46,864 nt of DNA from Desulfothermus sp964427155. GTDB lineage: Bacteria; Desulfobacterota; Desulfovibrionia; Desulfovibrionales; Desulfothermaceae. Below the pieces are notes generated by a model, which saw only the letters and a program-made list of their open reading frames with translations, was not told where the DNA came from and made no database searches. Each line of letters starts with the position of its first letter. Position 1 is the stretch's first letter. A program made the translations under genes and the position numbers. The DNA is taken from the NCBI GenBank assembly GCA_964427155.1, contig CAYRSC010000007.1:1-46864 (forward strand), read 5' to 3'. Shown here in pieces: positions 1 through 8,599 of the stretch.

Positions 1-1
1 A

Positions 2-268
2 TTTTTATTAAATAAATATTCTTCTTATCTCTCGCATAAAGGGATGCTTATTGTTGGTACACCAAATAAAAATTTTTATCATTTAAGAGGCGAGATGAGT
101 AAAAAGCAACATAAGTACGAATATACTCCTAGCGAATTAAAAGATATAATGAATAAATTTTTTTATAAAGTAATTTTGTTTTCTATGAATGATGAAATTG
201 TTCATACAGGACATTTAGAATTAGCATGGTTTTTATATGCTATTGGAATATACAGAAAAAATGATTGA
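2..268 (+). CDS. C-terminal part of a class I SAM-dependent methyltransferase (cut by window edge)
   Basis: The reading frame is open to the left edge, so only the last 88 codons are here. The visible part reads as the end of a Rossmann-type methyltransferase: a beta strand ending LIVGTPN, an H-K-Y-E-Y-T-P-S-E-L-K segment typical of the loop and helix before the last strands, then a closing hydrophobic strand pair. The SAM-binding glycine motif would lie outside the window. The next gene starts inside its last codons, which places it in the glycan operon. The substrate is unknown, and a sugar or glycan methyltransferase is only an inference from context. Confidence 0.6.
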   Translation, partial: FLLNKYSSYLSHKGMLIVGTPNKNFYHLRGEMSKKQHKYEYTPSELKDIMNKFFYKVILFSMNDEIVHTGHLELAWFLYAIGIYRKND

Positions 269-1034
269 AAGAAAATTAGCTGTTACTCAACCTTATTTTT
301 TCCCGTATTTAGGATTTTTCCAATTAATTAATTTAGTAGATTTTATTGTTATTTTAGATGTGGTGCAGTTTAAAAAGCGAAATTGGATGTGTAGAAATAG
401 AATAATACATCCTGATGAAAGTAAAGATTTTTTGTATATTAGTCTTCCTATTAGAAAGCCTTCTTACCTTAAAAAAATTAAAGAGGTTTATATTGTTGAT
501 GATTGCTGTTGGAAGGAAGAGATCCTAAGGAAGATAAATGCTATATATAGAAAGTCTCCTTTTTTTAAAGAAATATACGAAGTTTTATTGGAATGTTTTA
601 ATATTAGATCTAATAAATATTTAGATGTAGTTATTCATACTTTAAAAGTAGTATGTTCATATTTAGATATATCTTGGAAGTTTTCTTTTTTATCCAAAAT
701 GGATTTACAATTGCCTAAAATTGAGGGCCCTGGAGATTGGAGTTTATATATTGCAAAGAAACTAGGCTTTAATATATATATAAACTTACCAAAAGGTATC
801 TATATTTATGATAACGAAAAATTTAAAAGAAATGGTATATTTTTATATTTTTTATATCCTAAATTGCAAAAATATTTTCAACTTAAAAAAAGATTTATTT
901 CTCATTTATCTATTATTGATGTTATGATGATGAATCATAAAGATAAAGTTAAAGATATGATTAAAAATGATTTTGTTTTGTTAACTTCTAAGGAATTGTT
1001 GGATAATATTAATAAAGGTACTATAAATTTATAA
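261..1034 (+). CDS. WbqC-like family protein
   Basis: The 257-residue protein opens with AVTQPYFFPYLGFFQLI, then VDFIVILDVVQF and NWMCRNRI. These are the signature strings of the WbqC-like family, found in O-antigen and other surface-glycan clusters; its biochemical role is not firmly established. I chose the ATG at 261, not the upstream in-frame ATG at 237, because family similarity begins right after it. The start overlaps the methyltransferase stop by 8 nt, suggesting translational coupling. Codon use is extremely AT-rich, as in the rest of this cluster. Confidence 0.82.
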   Translation: MIERKLAVTQPYFFPYLGFFQLINLVDFIVILDVVQFKKRNWMCRNRIIHPDESKDFLYISLPIRKPSYLKKIKEVYIVDDCCWKEEILRKINAIYRKSPFFKEIYEVLLECFNIRSNKYLDVVIHTLKVVCSYLDISWKFSFLSKMDLQLPKIEGPGDWSLYIAKKLGFNIYINLPKGIYIYDNEKFKRNGIFLYFLYPKLQKYFQLKKRFISHLSIIDVMMMNHKDKVKDMIKNDFVLLTSKELLDNINKGTINL

Positions 1035-1046
1035 TAGGTCAATATA

Positions 1047-2090
1047 ATGAAGTATCTAAATTTTCAAAAAAAGATTATTTACCATTATTCAATAATATAC
1101 AAAATTGTCAAGAATGAAAAACATTTTCCTGTTCATGCTACTATTAGCCTTGGAAATTTTTGTAACCATAGATGTATATGGTGTTCTGTATATGAATATC
1201 ATAAATTAAAAGTAACATATATTAATCATTTACATTTGTTAGATTTTTTAAAAAAAGCTAAGAAAAAAGGTCTTAAAGCTATTACCTATGTGGGTAATGG
1301 AGAACCCACTACATATCCTTATTTTAAAGAATTGATTAATGAGGTATATAACTTAGGCATTGAACAGGCGATGTTTACCAATGGTTATTTTCTGGATAAA
1401 TATCAAGATGAGATTTTGAAATATTTCACATGGGTGAGAATAAGCCTTGATGCTGGATCTGAATATGTTCACGAAATAACTCATGGAGTAAAACAGCAGT
1501 TTAATAAAATTATAAATAACATAAAGACATTAGTAGTAGGACGACAAAATATATTACCTACTATTGGAATACAATATGCTGTCCATCAAATAAATATTCA
1601 AGATTTATATAATAGTGCTAAGATTGCATCAGATTTAGGAGTTGATTATTTTTCTATAAAGCCAGTTTTTACTAGAGGAGCAGTAGGTAAAAAAGTGGAG
1701 AAAAATAATTTAAAGTTTGAGGAGCTTAAACCAATTGTAAATAGAATTAAAGAGGATGTTGGTAATAATTTAATGATTTTTTTCAGACCTCATCAATTTT
1801 CTTCCCATAGCCAAGAGAAGACAATTTTTAATTATAGCAGATGTGTAGCCGGGTTTTTCAATTTGAATATTTATGAGGATGGTATGATAACAATATGTGG
1901 GCCTAATAAAGTATGTGTAGGTGATATTTATATGGATTTAGAGATAATTGAGAACAATATTTTTTATAAAAGTAAGAATTTAAAATTAGATTTATGTCCA
2001 GCTGGGTGTAGATATCATGAATTAAACTTTTTAATTGACTGTATAGTGAATGATAAATTTGTCAGAGAAAATCATGTAAATTTTATTTAA
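1047..2090 (+). CDS. Radical SAM protein of the glycan cluster (first copy)
   Basis: This 347-residue protein has the radical SAM iron-sulfur motif CX3CX2C at C39, C43 and C46 (FCNHRCIWC) and a GNGEPT segment matching the SAM-binding GGEP motif. The C-terminal part (from about residue 270) has Cys residues in CVAGFF, ITICGP, VCVGD and LCPAGC, with an EDGMITICG string like SPASM/twitch domains that bind a second cluster. It would generate a 5'-deoxyadenosyl radical in the cytoplasm; the substrate is unknown. It ends in HVNFI, matching HINFI at the end of the second radical SAM protein downstream. It starts 12 nt after the WbqC-like gene. Confidence 0.85.
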   Translation: MKYLNFQKKIIYHYSIIYKIVKNEKHFPVHATISLGNFCNHRCIWCSVYEYHKLKVTYINHLHLLDFLKKAKKKGLKAITYVGNGEPTTYPYFKELINEVYNLGIEQAMFTNGYFLDKYQDEILKYFTWVRISLDAGSEYVHEITHGVKQQFNKIINNIKTLVVGRQNILPTIGIQYAVHQINIQDLYNSAKIASDLGVDYFSIKPVFTRGAVGKKVEKNNLKFEELKPIVNRIKEDVGNNLMIFFRPHQFSSHSQEKTIFNYSRCVAGFFNLNIYEDGMITICGPNKVCVGDIYMDLEIIENNIFYKSKNLKLDLCPAGCRYHELNFLIDCIVNDKFVRENHVNFI

Positions 2091-2097
2091 TTTTAAG

Positions 2098-2916
2098 ATG
2101 ATTAAGATAGCAATACATTCTGTACCAAGGTCAGGTTCTTCTTTTTTGGGAGAGATATTTAATAGTTCACCTTATGTAAATTATAAATATCAACCTTTAT
2201 TTTCGTATGCTTTTAAAGGTTATTTAACAGAAAATAGTACTAGAGAAGATATTGAGAAATTTTTTTCAGAAATTGCAAAAAGTAATGATCCTTACTTGCT
2301 TAGAGCTGACTATGTAAGAAAAGGGCTATATCCCGAATTTAATAAGGATCCATGTAAATTTACTCATATAGTCTATAAGGAAGTGAGATATCATCATATA
2401 TTAGAAAATATGCTCAATGTGCATCCAGATGTTTTTTTAATAGCTCTTATAAGAAATCCATTATCTGTTATAAATTCTTTTTTTAAAGCTCCTAAAGAGT
2501 TTAGACAAGATCTAGGATGGAATAGATTAAATGAATGGAAATATGCCCCTAGTAAAAATCAAGGTAAAAAAGAAGAATTTTTTGGATATGTTAAATGGAA
2601 GGAAGCAGCTTATATATTTCATAATTTAAAAGCAAAATATCCTGAAAGAGTTTTTGTTATAACATATGAAAAATTTATAAAAGATCCCATAGAAGTAACT
2701 AAGAAAGTATTTTCTTTTGTTAAACTTGATTTTACTTATCATACTGAATTATTTATTAACTCTGCTATAAATCATCATGATGATGATCCATATTCTGTCT
2801 ATAAAGTAAAAACTAAAGATGATGATTGGAAAAAAGAATTAGAACCACAAATTATTCAAGAAATTGTTAAGGACTTAGAAAATGACCAAGTATTAGGGAA
2901 ATACCTAGAACTATAA
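2098..2916 (+). CDS. Sulfotransferase family protein
   Basis: The 272-residue protein starts with a strand and P-loop-like motif, HSVPRSGSSFLGE (residues about 7-19), the 5'-phosphosulfate-binding loop of PAPS-dependent sulfotransferases. LIALIRNPLSVINSFF near residue 115 matches the 3'-phosphate-binding RxPxxxxxS region, and a VITYEKFIKDP segment is typical of the family. The likely reaction is transfer of sulfate from PAPS to a hydroxyl or amine of a glycan or carrier. The start is 7 nt after the preceding stop. It suggests that the product of this cluster is sulfated; the acceptor cannot be told from sequence. Confidence 0.8.
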   Translation: MIKIAIHSVPRSGSSFLGEIFNSSPYVNYKYQPLFSYAFKGYLTENSTREDIEKFFSEIAKSNDPYLLRADYVRKGLYPEFNKDPCKFTHIVYKEVRYHHILENMLNVHPDVFLIALIRNPLSVINSFFKAPKEFRQDLGWNRLNEWKYAPSKNQGKKEEFFGYVKWKEAAYIFHNLKAKYPERVFVITYEKFIKDPIEVTKKVFSFVKLDFTYHTELFINSAINHHDDDPYSVYKVKTKDDDWKKELEPQIIQEIVKDLENDQVLGKYLEL

Positions 2917-2930
2917 AAGGGAAACTTAAT

Positions 2931-3473
2931 ATGAGTGCATTAGTAGAGTTTAATAAACTGTGTAAAAAATATCCTAATGTTAAGTTTAATTTAAAAGGTC
3001 AAATAAAAATTGAAGATAATGTTGTTATTGAAGATTATGTAGAGATAATAGTAAAAGAAAATAGTTTGTTAGAAATAAAAGAAAACTGTACTATAAAAAA
3101 ATTTTCTCATATTAATTGTTTAAATGGATCAACGGTTATTTTAGGTCGGTATGTTCATATAGGGATGTTTAATTTAATAAATGGCACTGCTGATATATTA
3201 ATAGATGATTATACAATAATAGGTCCATATGTGTTAATTAATTCAGTTAAACATAATTTTGAAAATTTGGAAAAACCTATTAGATTTCAAGAAGTTACAA
3301 GTAAAAGGATAATCATTGGAGAGGATTGTTGGATTGGTCAAGGTGCAATTATTATGGATAAAATAGGTAAGAAGACAGTAATAGGTGCTGGTTCTATAGT
3401 TACAAAAGAAATACCATCTTATAGTGTTGCTTATGGTATACCCTGCAAGGTTGTAAAAAGGAGAAAGCAATGA
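2931..3473 (+). CDS. Hexapeptide-repeat acyltransferase (maltose/galactoside O-acetyltransferase type)
   Basis: This 180-residue protein shows irregular hexapeptide repeats of a left-handed beta helix (IEDNVVIEDYVEII, ADILIDDYTIIGPYV). It has the family C-terminus, IIIGEDCWIGQGAII...VIGAGSIVTKEIPSYSVAYGIPCKVVK, and the catalytic-type His in the SVKHNF loop. Such enzymes transfer an acetyl or other acyl group from acyl-CoA to sugars and work as trimers. A ribosome site (AAAAGGGAAAC) lies just before the ATG. Together with the sulfotransferase it points to glycan decoration. The next 680 bp hold only a decayed gene. Confidence 0.88.
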   Translation: MSALVEFNKLCKKYPNVKFNLKGQIKIEDNVVIEDYVEIIVKENSLLEIKENCTIKKFSHINCLNGSTVILGRYVHIGMFNLINGTADILIDDYTIIGPYVLINSVKHNFENLEKPIRFQEVTSKRIIIGEDCWIGQGAIIMDKIGKKTVIGAGSIVTKEIPSYSVAYGIPCKVVKRRKQ

Positions 3474-3577
3474 AGGATAAAAAAGTGAATAGAGATATAT
3501 AAAAATTATATAGTTAGAATTCATGAAGTGTGTGAAAACTTACTAAAAAATAATTTTTTTCAAATTTTATCAAAATT

Positions 3578-4150
3578 TTTGTTGTGAGAAAGGTATTTGA
3601 TGTTATTCATTCACATATGAAATTTATTGATTTTTAAAAAGAAGCTTATGAGATGATGACAAAATATGGTTCACAGGATAGCTTGGCATTTGAGAGATAT
3701 AAGAGAGTGGAGTTGTTTGTCTCATTAATTAATCAATGGAAAGAAAATATTAAAAGTTTTTTAATTTGTAATATAATTTTTTTCTGAGTAAGTTTGAAGA
3801 TTTTATTAAAAATTTTATATACTCTATAAGAGTTACAAATGAATAATTTGACGAAATAGATAATACTAAAATAAATTTAATAAAGGAAAAAGTAAAAGAA
3901 AATTTTTCTAAAGAAATAACTAACGCTCAATATTTTCATAAGTTTTATAGGTATTATAATCTGCTCCCAAAGTTGGGGATTTAATAGCTTTTTTCCTAAA
4001 TTTATGATTAAAATTGTATTAAGGGAAATCGATGAATTGATGATCCAAATAGATTATGATTAGGCTATGATATTTCAAAAATCTTTACTATAAATTATAA
4101 CATCTATTCTCAAATGAGTGAGTTATAGGAAATATATAAAAAATTATAGA
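3578..4150 (+). pseudogene. Heavily decayed protein-coding gene, family not recognised
   Basis: No intact frame exists here, but protein-like text runs across two frames. One frame from about 3641 gives EAYEMMTKYGSQDSLAFERY and continues to a TGA at 3785. A shift at the T run near 3776-3783 restores sense in another frame (FLSKFEDFIKNFIYSIRVTNE, then FDEIDNTKINLIKEKVKENF), which carries a TAA at 3844 and a TAA at 3982. Further pieces include LGYDISKIF and NIYSQMSEL before more stops. Amino acid composition resembles the neighbouring glycan genes. I cannot name the product. Several independent stops make one sequencing error unlikely. Confidence 0.5.
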
Positions 4151-4158
4151 GGGATAAA

Positions 4159-5250
4159 ATGAGTAGTGGGTCTATTTTACAACTGGAAGGTACAAAACTT
4201 TTATGGCATATGGATAGAGTAGAAGAATGGCTATGTGGCAAGAGAATTGCTCCTCTTCACATAGATGTGGGTCTTAGCAAGGGATGCAATATAAGATGTG
4301 AGTATTGTTTTGGAGCAATGCAGGGTAATTTGTATAAAAGAAGATTTGATATTACTTTTCCAAGAGAGCCTCTTTTAAGATATGTTCGGGAAGCTGGTGA
4401 AATAGGAGTTAGGTCAATGGCCTTTATTGGGGAGGCAGAACCCCTATTAAATCCTTATGTTTATGAGGCAATTATAGAGGGTAAAAAAGCAGGAGTGGAT
4501 ATATCTCTTGGAACAAATGGGATTTTATACGATACAGGTAGAGCAGGAGAAGAGGCCTTAGAATATCTTACATGGATTAGATTTAATATTTCTGCTGCAT
4601 CCTATGAGAGTTATTTGAAAATTCATAGAAGTAAAGATTTTTATACTGCAATTGAGAAAATAGAATTTTGCGTTAAAACAAAAGTTAAAAAGAAACTAGA
4701 TGTAACCATTGGACTTCAGATGGTTCTTACACCCAATAATTACATGGAAGTGGTTCCTTTAGCAAGGCTTGGTAAGGAGCTGGGAGTGGACTATCTGGTG
4801 GTAAAACAGTGCAGCGATGCTCAGGATAACACTTTAGGCTTTTACAAAAGACTGGAAGAGTATGATAATTTCTTTGATGTTCTTAAAGAGTCAGAAAAAT
4901 ATTCTGATGATAATTATAAAGTGATTATAAAGTGGAATATGATAAAAAATAAGGGAAAGAGAAATTACGATAGATGTCTTGGTGCACCATTTCTTCTTTA
5001 TTCCAGTGGAGATGGAAAGATATATCCCTGTGGGATGTTTTTTGATAGATATGAAAAAGAATTTAGATTAGGTGATCTATTAATTCAGTCCTTGAAGGAG
5101 ATTATTGAAAGTAAAAGGTATGAAGAAGTTATGTTAAAGGTAGCAAAATTAGATGTTCATACCTTCTGCTACTCCAATTGTAGAACACACTTTGTAAATG
5201 AATTTATATGGAAACTGCTTCATCCACCAACACATATCAATTTTATATAA
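4159..5250 (+). CDS. Radical SAM protein of the glycan cluster (second copy), SPASM-like C-terminus
   Basis: The 363-residue protein carries CX3CX2C at C43, C47 and C50 (GCNIRCEYC) and a GEAEP variant of the GGEP motif. The C-terminal region has CLGAPFLLYSSGDGKIYPCGMF and later CYSNC, the spacing expected of a SPASM/twitch auxiliary iron-sulfur site. It ends HINFI, like HVNFI in the first copy. The start has AGAGGG a few bases upstream. Codon use is visibly less AT-extreme than the flanking genes, which may mean a separate acquisition. The substrate is unknown; the context suggests a sugar, a carrier-linked sugar or a peptide. Confidence 0.85.
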   Translation: MSSGSILQLEGTKLLWHMDRVEEWLCGKRIAPLHIDVGLSKGCNIRCEYCFGAMQGNLYKRRFDITFPREPLLRYVREAGEIGVRSMAFIGEAEPLLNPYVYEAIIEGKKAGVDISLGTNGILYDTGRAGEEALEYLTWIRFNISAASYESYLKIHRSKDFYTAIEKIEFCVKTKVKKKLDVTIGLQMVLTPNNYMEVVPLARLGKELGVDYLVVKQCSDAQDNTLGFYKRLEEYDNFFDVLKESEKYSDDNYKVIIKWNMIKNKGKRNYDRCLGAPFLLYSSGDGKIYPCGMFFDRYEKEFRLGDLLIQSLKEIIESKRYEEVMLKVAKLDVHTFCYSNCRTHFVNEFIWKLLHPPTHINFI

Positions 5251-5252
5251 AG

Positions 5253-5879
5253 ATGATAATAGGAATAGACTTTGATAATACTATTATAATATATGATAAA
5301 GTTTTTTATAATGTAGCTCTGAAATTAAATTTTATAGATAAAAATTGTCCTCAAAATAAATTTTTAATAAGAGAAGATATAAGAAAATTAAAAGATGGAG
5401 AAATTAAATGGAGAAAAGTTCAAGCATTAGTTTATGGGAAATATATATACCATGCTGAAATAGCAAGAGGTTTTCATGATTTTATTAATGAATGTAGGAA
5501 ATTAAAAATCAAAATTTACATAGTTAGTCATAAAACTAAATTTGCTAGTTTAGATAATAAATTAATTAATCTCCATGAACCTGCTTTAAATTGGCTAAAA
5601 CAAAAAGGCTTTTTTTATTATTTAGGTTTTAAAAACTCTGATGTGTTTTTTGTAGAAACAAGAAAAGATAAAATTGATAAAATTAAAAATCTTGAATGTG
5701 ATATTTTTGTTGATGATTTAATAGAAGTATTTTTAGAACCTGAATTTCCTCAACGAATAATAAAAATATTGTATAATCCATTTAAGATAAATTATAACTA
5801 CAACTGTAAAAATATAATTAATTTTTCTCATTGGGATGATATTAGAAAATTTGTCTCAAATAGAATCTATTTTAGATAA
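5253..5879 (+). CDS. HAD-superfamily hydrolase-like protein
   Basis: The 208-residue protein begins MIIGIDFDNTIIIYD, the HAD motif I (DxDxT, nucleophile Asp with Asp+2). Motif II is likely IYIVSHKT and motif III/IV IFVDDLIEVF, with its acidic pair. I use the ATG at 5253 because the catalytic motif follows directly and it lies 2 nt after the radical SAM stop; an upstream in-frame start at 5208 would add residues inside that gene. HAD enzymes are mostly phosphatases; this one may dephosphorylate a sugar phosphate for the glycan pathway, which is inference. Confidence 0.7.
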   Translation: MIIGIDFDNTIIIYDKVFYNVALKLNFIDKNCPQNKFLIREDIRKLKDGEIKWRKVQALVYGKYIYHAEIARGFHDFINECRKLKIKIYIVSHKTKFASLDNKLINLHEPALNWLKQKGFFYYLGFKNSDVFFVETRKDKIDKIKNLECDIFVDDLIEVFLEPEFPQRIIKILYNPFKINYNYNCKNIINFSHWDDIRKFVSNRIYFR

Positions 5880-6849
5880 AAAAATTGGAAAAGTCTCCAA
5901 TATTGTCCCTATATATAAAGGACGAAATAGTAATATTATATTATTAGAATTTGAAAACAGAGATAAATTTATTTTAAAAAAATATAAACACGACCCTTAT
6001 AATAAAAGAAATAGACTAAAAAGTGAGTTTTTTGCTATTCATTATATGATGAGAATAGGAATTCAAAATATTCCAAAATTGATTTATGTTAATAGAAAAT
6101 ATAATTTTATTATATTAGAATTTATTAATGGGAAAAAAATTAAAGATATAACTTTTTATCACATTGAGAGATGTATATTTTTTTTAGATTATATAAATAA
6201 ATATAGATATACATCTGCTGCTAAATTTTTAATTAATGCTGCTGAAGCATGTTTTTACATAGATGATTTAATTAAAGTAATTGAACAAAGATTTTTTTGG
6301 TTAAAAAAACACGGGATTGATAAAGGAAAAATTGGTTTTTATGATTTTTTAAAAGAGGTGTATTTATATTATACAAAATTAAAGTCTAATGTTTTAGGAT
6401 CAATTGAGAATTACAAAACTCGCTTAGAGATTTCAGAGAAGATTTTAAGTCCTTCAGATTTTGGTTTTCATAATGCTTTAGAAACAAAAGAAGATGTTTT
6501 CTTTTTAGATTTTGAATATTTTGGCTGGGATGATGCTTCTAAATTAATATGTGATTTTTTATTTCATCCTGCCATGAATATTTCTTTTGATGTAAAAAAA
6601 TATTTCGTGACTCAGGCTACAGAAATTTTTTCTTTTTTACCAAATATAAAAGAAAAAATAACAATATATTATCCTTTTATAGGGATTAATTGGATTTTAA
6701 GATTGTTGAATGAATTTTTACCTGAAAAGTTAAATAAGCTAAAACAAAAAGATGACATCTCTACAATTCTTAATATTCAAAAAAAACAATTAAAAAAGGC
6801 TAAATTACTTTTATATGAGATTAAAAAGAATAAAGAATTTCCGTATTAA
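5836..6849 (+). CDS. APH-type (aminoglycoside phosphotransferase family) kinase
   Basis: This 337-residue protein has a protein-kinase-like fold. The N-lobe strand FILKKYKH carries the ATP-binding Lys, a hinge-like FIILEFINGKKI follows, SDFGFHNAL is the catalytic loop (D and N positions), and FLDFEYFGWDD provides the metal-binding Asp in place of DFG. APH-family enzymes in biosynthetic clusters phosphorylate sugars, amino sugars or choline-like compounds rather than antibiotics. The start overlaps the HAD gene by 44 nt. No closer alternative ATG exists before residue 70. Pairing with a phosphatase-like HAD and a transketolase suggests sugar phosphate chemistry. Confidence 0.7.
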   Translation: MILENLSQIESILDKKIGKVSNIVPIYKGRNSNIILLEFENRDKFILKKYKHDPYNKRNRLKSEFFAIHYMMRIGIQNIPKLIYVNRKYNFIILEFINGKKIKDITFYHIERCIFFLDYINKYRYTSAAKFLINAAEACFYIDDLIKVIEQRFFWLKKHGIDKGKIGFYDFLKEVYLYYTKLKSNVLGSIENYKTRLEISEKILSPSDFGFHNALETKEDVFFLDFEYFGWDDASKLICDFLFHPAMNISFDVKKYFVTQATEIFSFLPNIKEKITIYYPFIGINWILRLLNEFLPEKLNKLKQKDDISTILNIQKKQLKKAKLLLYEIKKNKEFPY

Positions 6850-6864
6850 ATATAAGGAGCTTTT

Positions 6865-7671
6865 ATGGATGATAGAAGCAGGTATTTAAGAAAACTTATT
6901 TTGGATGGATTTACTTCTGCTAAAAGAGGACATTTGGCACCAGCATTTTCTTTGGTAGAAATTTTAAGGGTTCTATACGATGATATTTTAAAATATGACC
7001 CTGTAAATCCAAGTTGGGAGGAAAGGGATAGATTAATTTTAAGTAAAGGACACGGATGTTTAGCCTTGTATGCTATTTTAGTTGATAAGGGATTTTTTTC
7101 AAAAGAGGAGCTAACGAAGTTTTGTTCTATGAATGGGATATTAGGTGGACATCCAGAGATCAAAATTCCAGGAGTAGAAGCAAGTACAGGAAGTTTGGGA
7201 CATGGATTAGCAATAGGGATAGGAATGGCCATTGGTGCTAAGTTGAAAAAAAAGAATTGGCGTGTTTTTGTAATTTTGGGGGATGGAGAATGTAATGAAG
7301 GAAGTATATGGGAATCCGCACTTATCGCTGCCAAACATAATCTTTCAAATTTATGTGTAATAATAGACTATAATAAATTTCAATCATATGGCCATGTAAT
7401 AGAAGTATCTAACCTTGCTAACTTAATGGAGAAATGGTGTGCTTTTGGCTTTGATGTAAAAGAAGTTGATGGACATAGTGTTAATGAACTTAAAGAGGTT
7501 TTTCAGGACTTTCCTTTTCATTCTGATAGACCTAGTGTTGTTATTTGTCACACAATTAAAGGTAAAGGAATAGATTTTGTGGAAAATAATTTATCTTGGC
7601 ATCATAAAAGTAATTTTTCTCATGAAGATATAAAAAAGTTATATGGTGCATTAGGAGAATATAATGCGTAA
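6865..7671 (+). CDS. Transketolase, N-terminal (thiamine pyrophosphate-binding) subunit
   Basis: The 268-residue protein has the TPP motif GDGECNEGSIWESALIAA (GDG to N), SKGHGCLALYA near residue 58 with an active-site His, and STGSLGHGLAIGIGMA. These match the N-terminal half of transketolase. The C-terminal half is encoded by the next gene, overlapping by 8 nt, so the enzyme is a two-subunit form. It moves a two-carbon ketol unit between sugar phosphates. AAGGAG precedes the start. Location inside a glycan cluster, not a pentose phosphate operon, suggests a specialised sugar substrate. Confidence 0.88.
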   Translation: MDDRSRYLRKLILDGFTSAKRGHLAPAFSLVEILRVLYDDILKYDPVNPSWEERDRLILSKGHGCLALYAILVDKGFFSKEELTKFCSMNGILGGHPEIKIPGVEASTGSLGHGLAIGIGMAIGAKLKKKNWRVFVILGDGECNEGSIWESALIAAKHNLSNLCVIIDYNKFQSYGHVIEVSNLANLMEKWCAFGFDVKEVDGHSVNELKEVFQDFPFHSDRPSVVICHTIKGKGIDFVENNLSWHHKSNFSHEDIKKLYGALGEYNA

Positions 7672-8599
7672 GACTTGTTTAAATATGGTTTATAAATTAG
7701 CTAAACAAGATAGTAGGATTATTTTTATTGGCTCTGATTTAGGGGCTGGCACCTTAGAAGAATTTAAAAGAGAAGTGCCAGATAGATTTTTCATGGAAGG
7801 TATTTCAGAGCAGGCAATTTTAGGGATGAGTGCAGGCCTGGCAATGGAGGGATTTATCCCTTATGTTAATACTATTGCCTCATTTATTACAAGAAGAGCC
7901 TTTGAACAAATAGTAATAGATCTATGTTTGCATAATTTACCTGTAAGGCTTATTGGAAATGGAGGGGGTTTGGTATATGGTCCCTTAGGACCTACCCATC
8001 AGACCTTTGAAGATATAGCTATTTTAAGGACTTTGCCCAACATGGCTATACTTGCTCCTGCTGATGCCCATGAAATGAAAAATTTAATGCCTTTGACAGT
8101 GGATTTAAAGGGTCCTGTTTATATACGATTAGCAAAAGGTCATGATCCTGTAGTTACAGATTGTATTAAATATTATAAAATTGGAGAACCTGTGGTTTTA
8201 AAAAAAGGAAAGAATGTTTTAATAATTACCACAGGGAGAACCCTTCAGATGGCTGTAGAAGCTGCTGAGAAACTTAAATTAAATTCAATAGATGTTACTA
8301 TTTTACACTGCCATACCCTGAAGCCATTGAACACAGAACCGATATTAGAGCATTTGTCTTCCCATGAATGTGTTATAACAGTTGAAGAACACTCTGTGAT
8401 AGGAGGGTTAGGCTCTCTTATATCTGAGCTTATGATAGATAATAAGATTTTTAAACCTATAAAAAAGATTGCCTTGCCTGATAAATTCATAGAGGGATAT
8501 GGAAGGCAGCTTGATCTTTTAAAAAAATATTCCATAGATTCAGATTCCATAATTTCTGCAACATATTTTTTATTAAAAGATTTAGGGGTAAACAAATGA
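7664..8599 (+). CDS. Transketolase, C-terminal (pyrimidine-binding) subunit
   Basis: This 311-residue protein has FMEGISEQAILGMSAGLAMEG (the Glu that activates TPP), GLVYGPLGPTHQTFEDIAILRTLPNM in the PYR domain, and a C-terminal transketolase domain with VITVEEHSVIGGLGS. It completes the split transketolase begun by the previous gene. Translation is probably coupled: its ATG lies inside the last codons of the partner. In capsule and O-antigen clusters, split transketolases have been proposed to build unusual ketoses or branched sugars. Which sugar is made here cannot be read from sequence. Confidence 0.87.
   Translation: MRKTCLNMVYKLAKQDSRIIFIGSDLGAGTLEEFKREVPDRFFMEGISEQAILGMSAGLAMEGFIPYVNTIASFITRRAFEQIVIDLCLHNLPVRLIGNGGGLVYGPLGPTHQTFEDIAILRTLPNMAILAPADAHEMKNLMPLTVDLKGPVYIRLAKGHDPVVTDCIKYYKIGEPVVLKKGKNVLIITTGRTLQMAVEAAEKLKLNSIDVTILHCHTLKPLNTEPILEHLSSHECVITVEEHSVIGGLGSLISELMIDNKIFKPIKKIALPDKFIEGYGRQLDLLKKYSIDSDSIISATYFLLKDLGVNK

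Noticed and set aside
237..260. Longer start for the WbqC-like protein
   Set aside because: The extra residues come from the end of the methyltransferase frame and precede the family signature; ATG 261 fits better.
3785..3846. TGA or TAA read as selenocysteine or a programmed frameshift in the decayed gene
   Set aside because: Both TGA and TAA stops occur in frame together with a frame change and there is no intact start or domain, so decay is simpler.
8245..8595. 116-residue minus-strand open frame
   Set aside because: Antisense to the transketolase C-terminal subunit; no family features.
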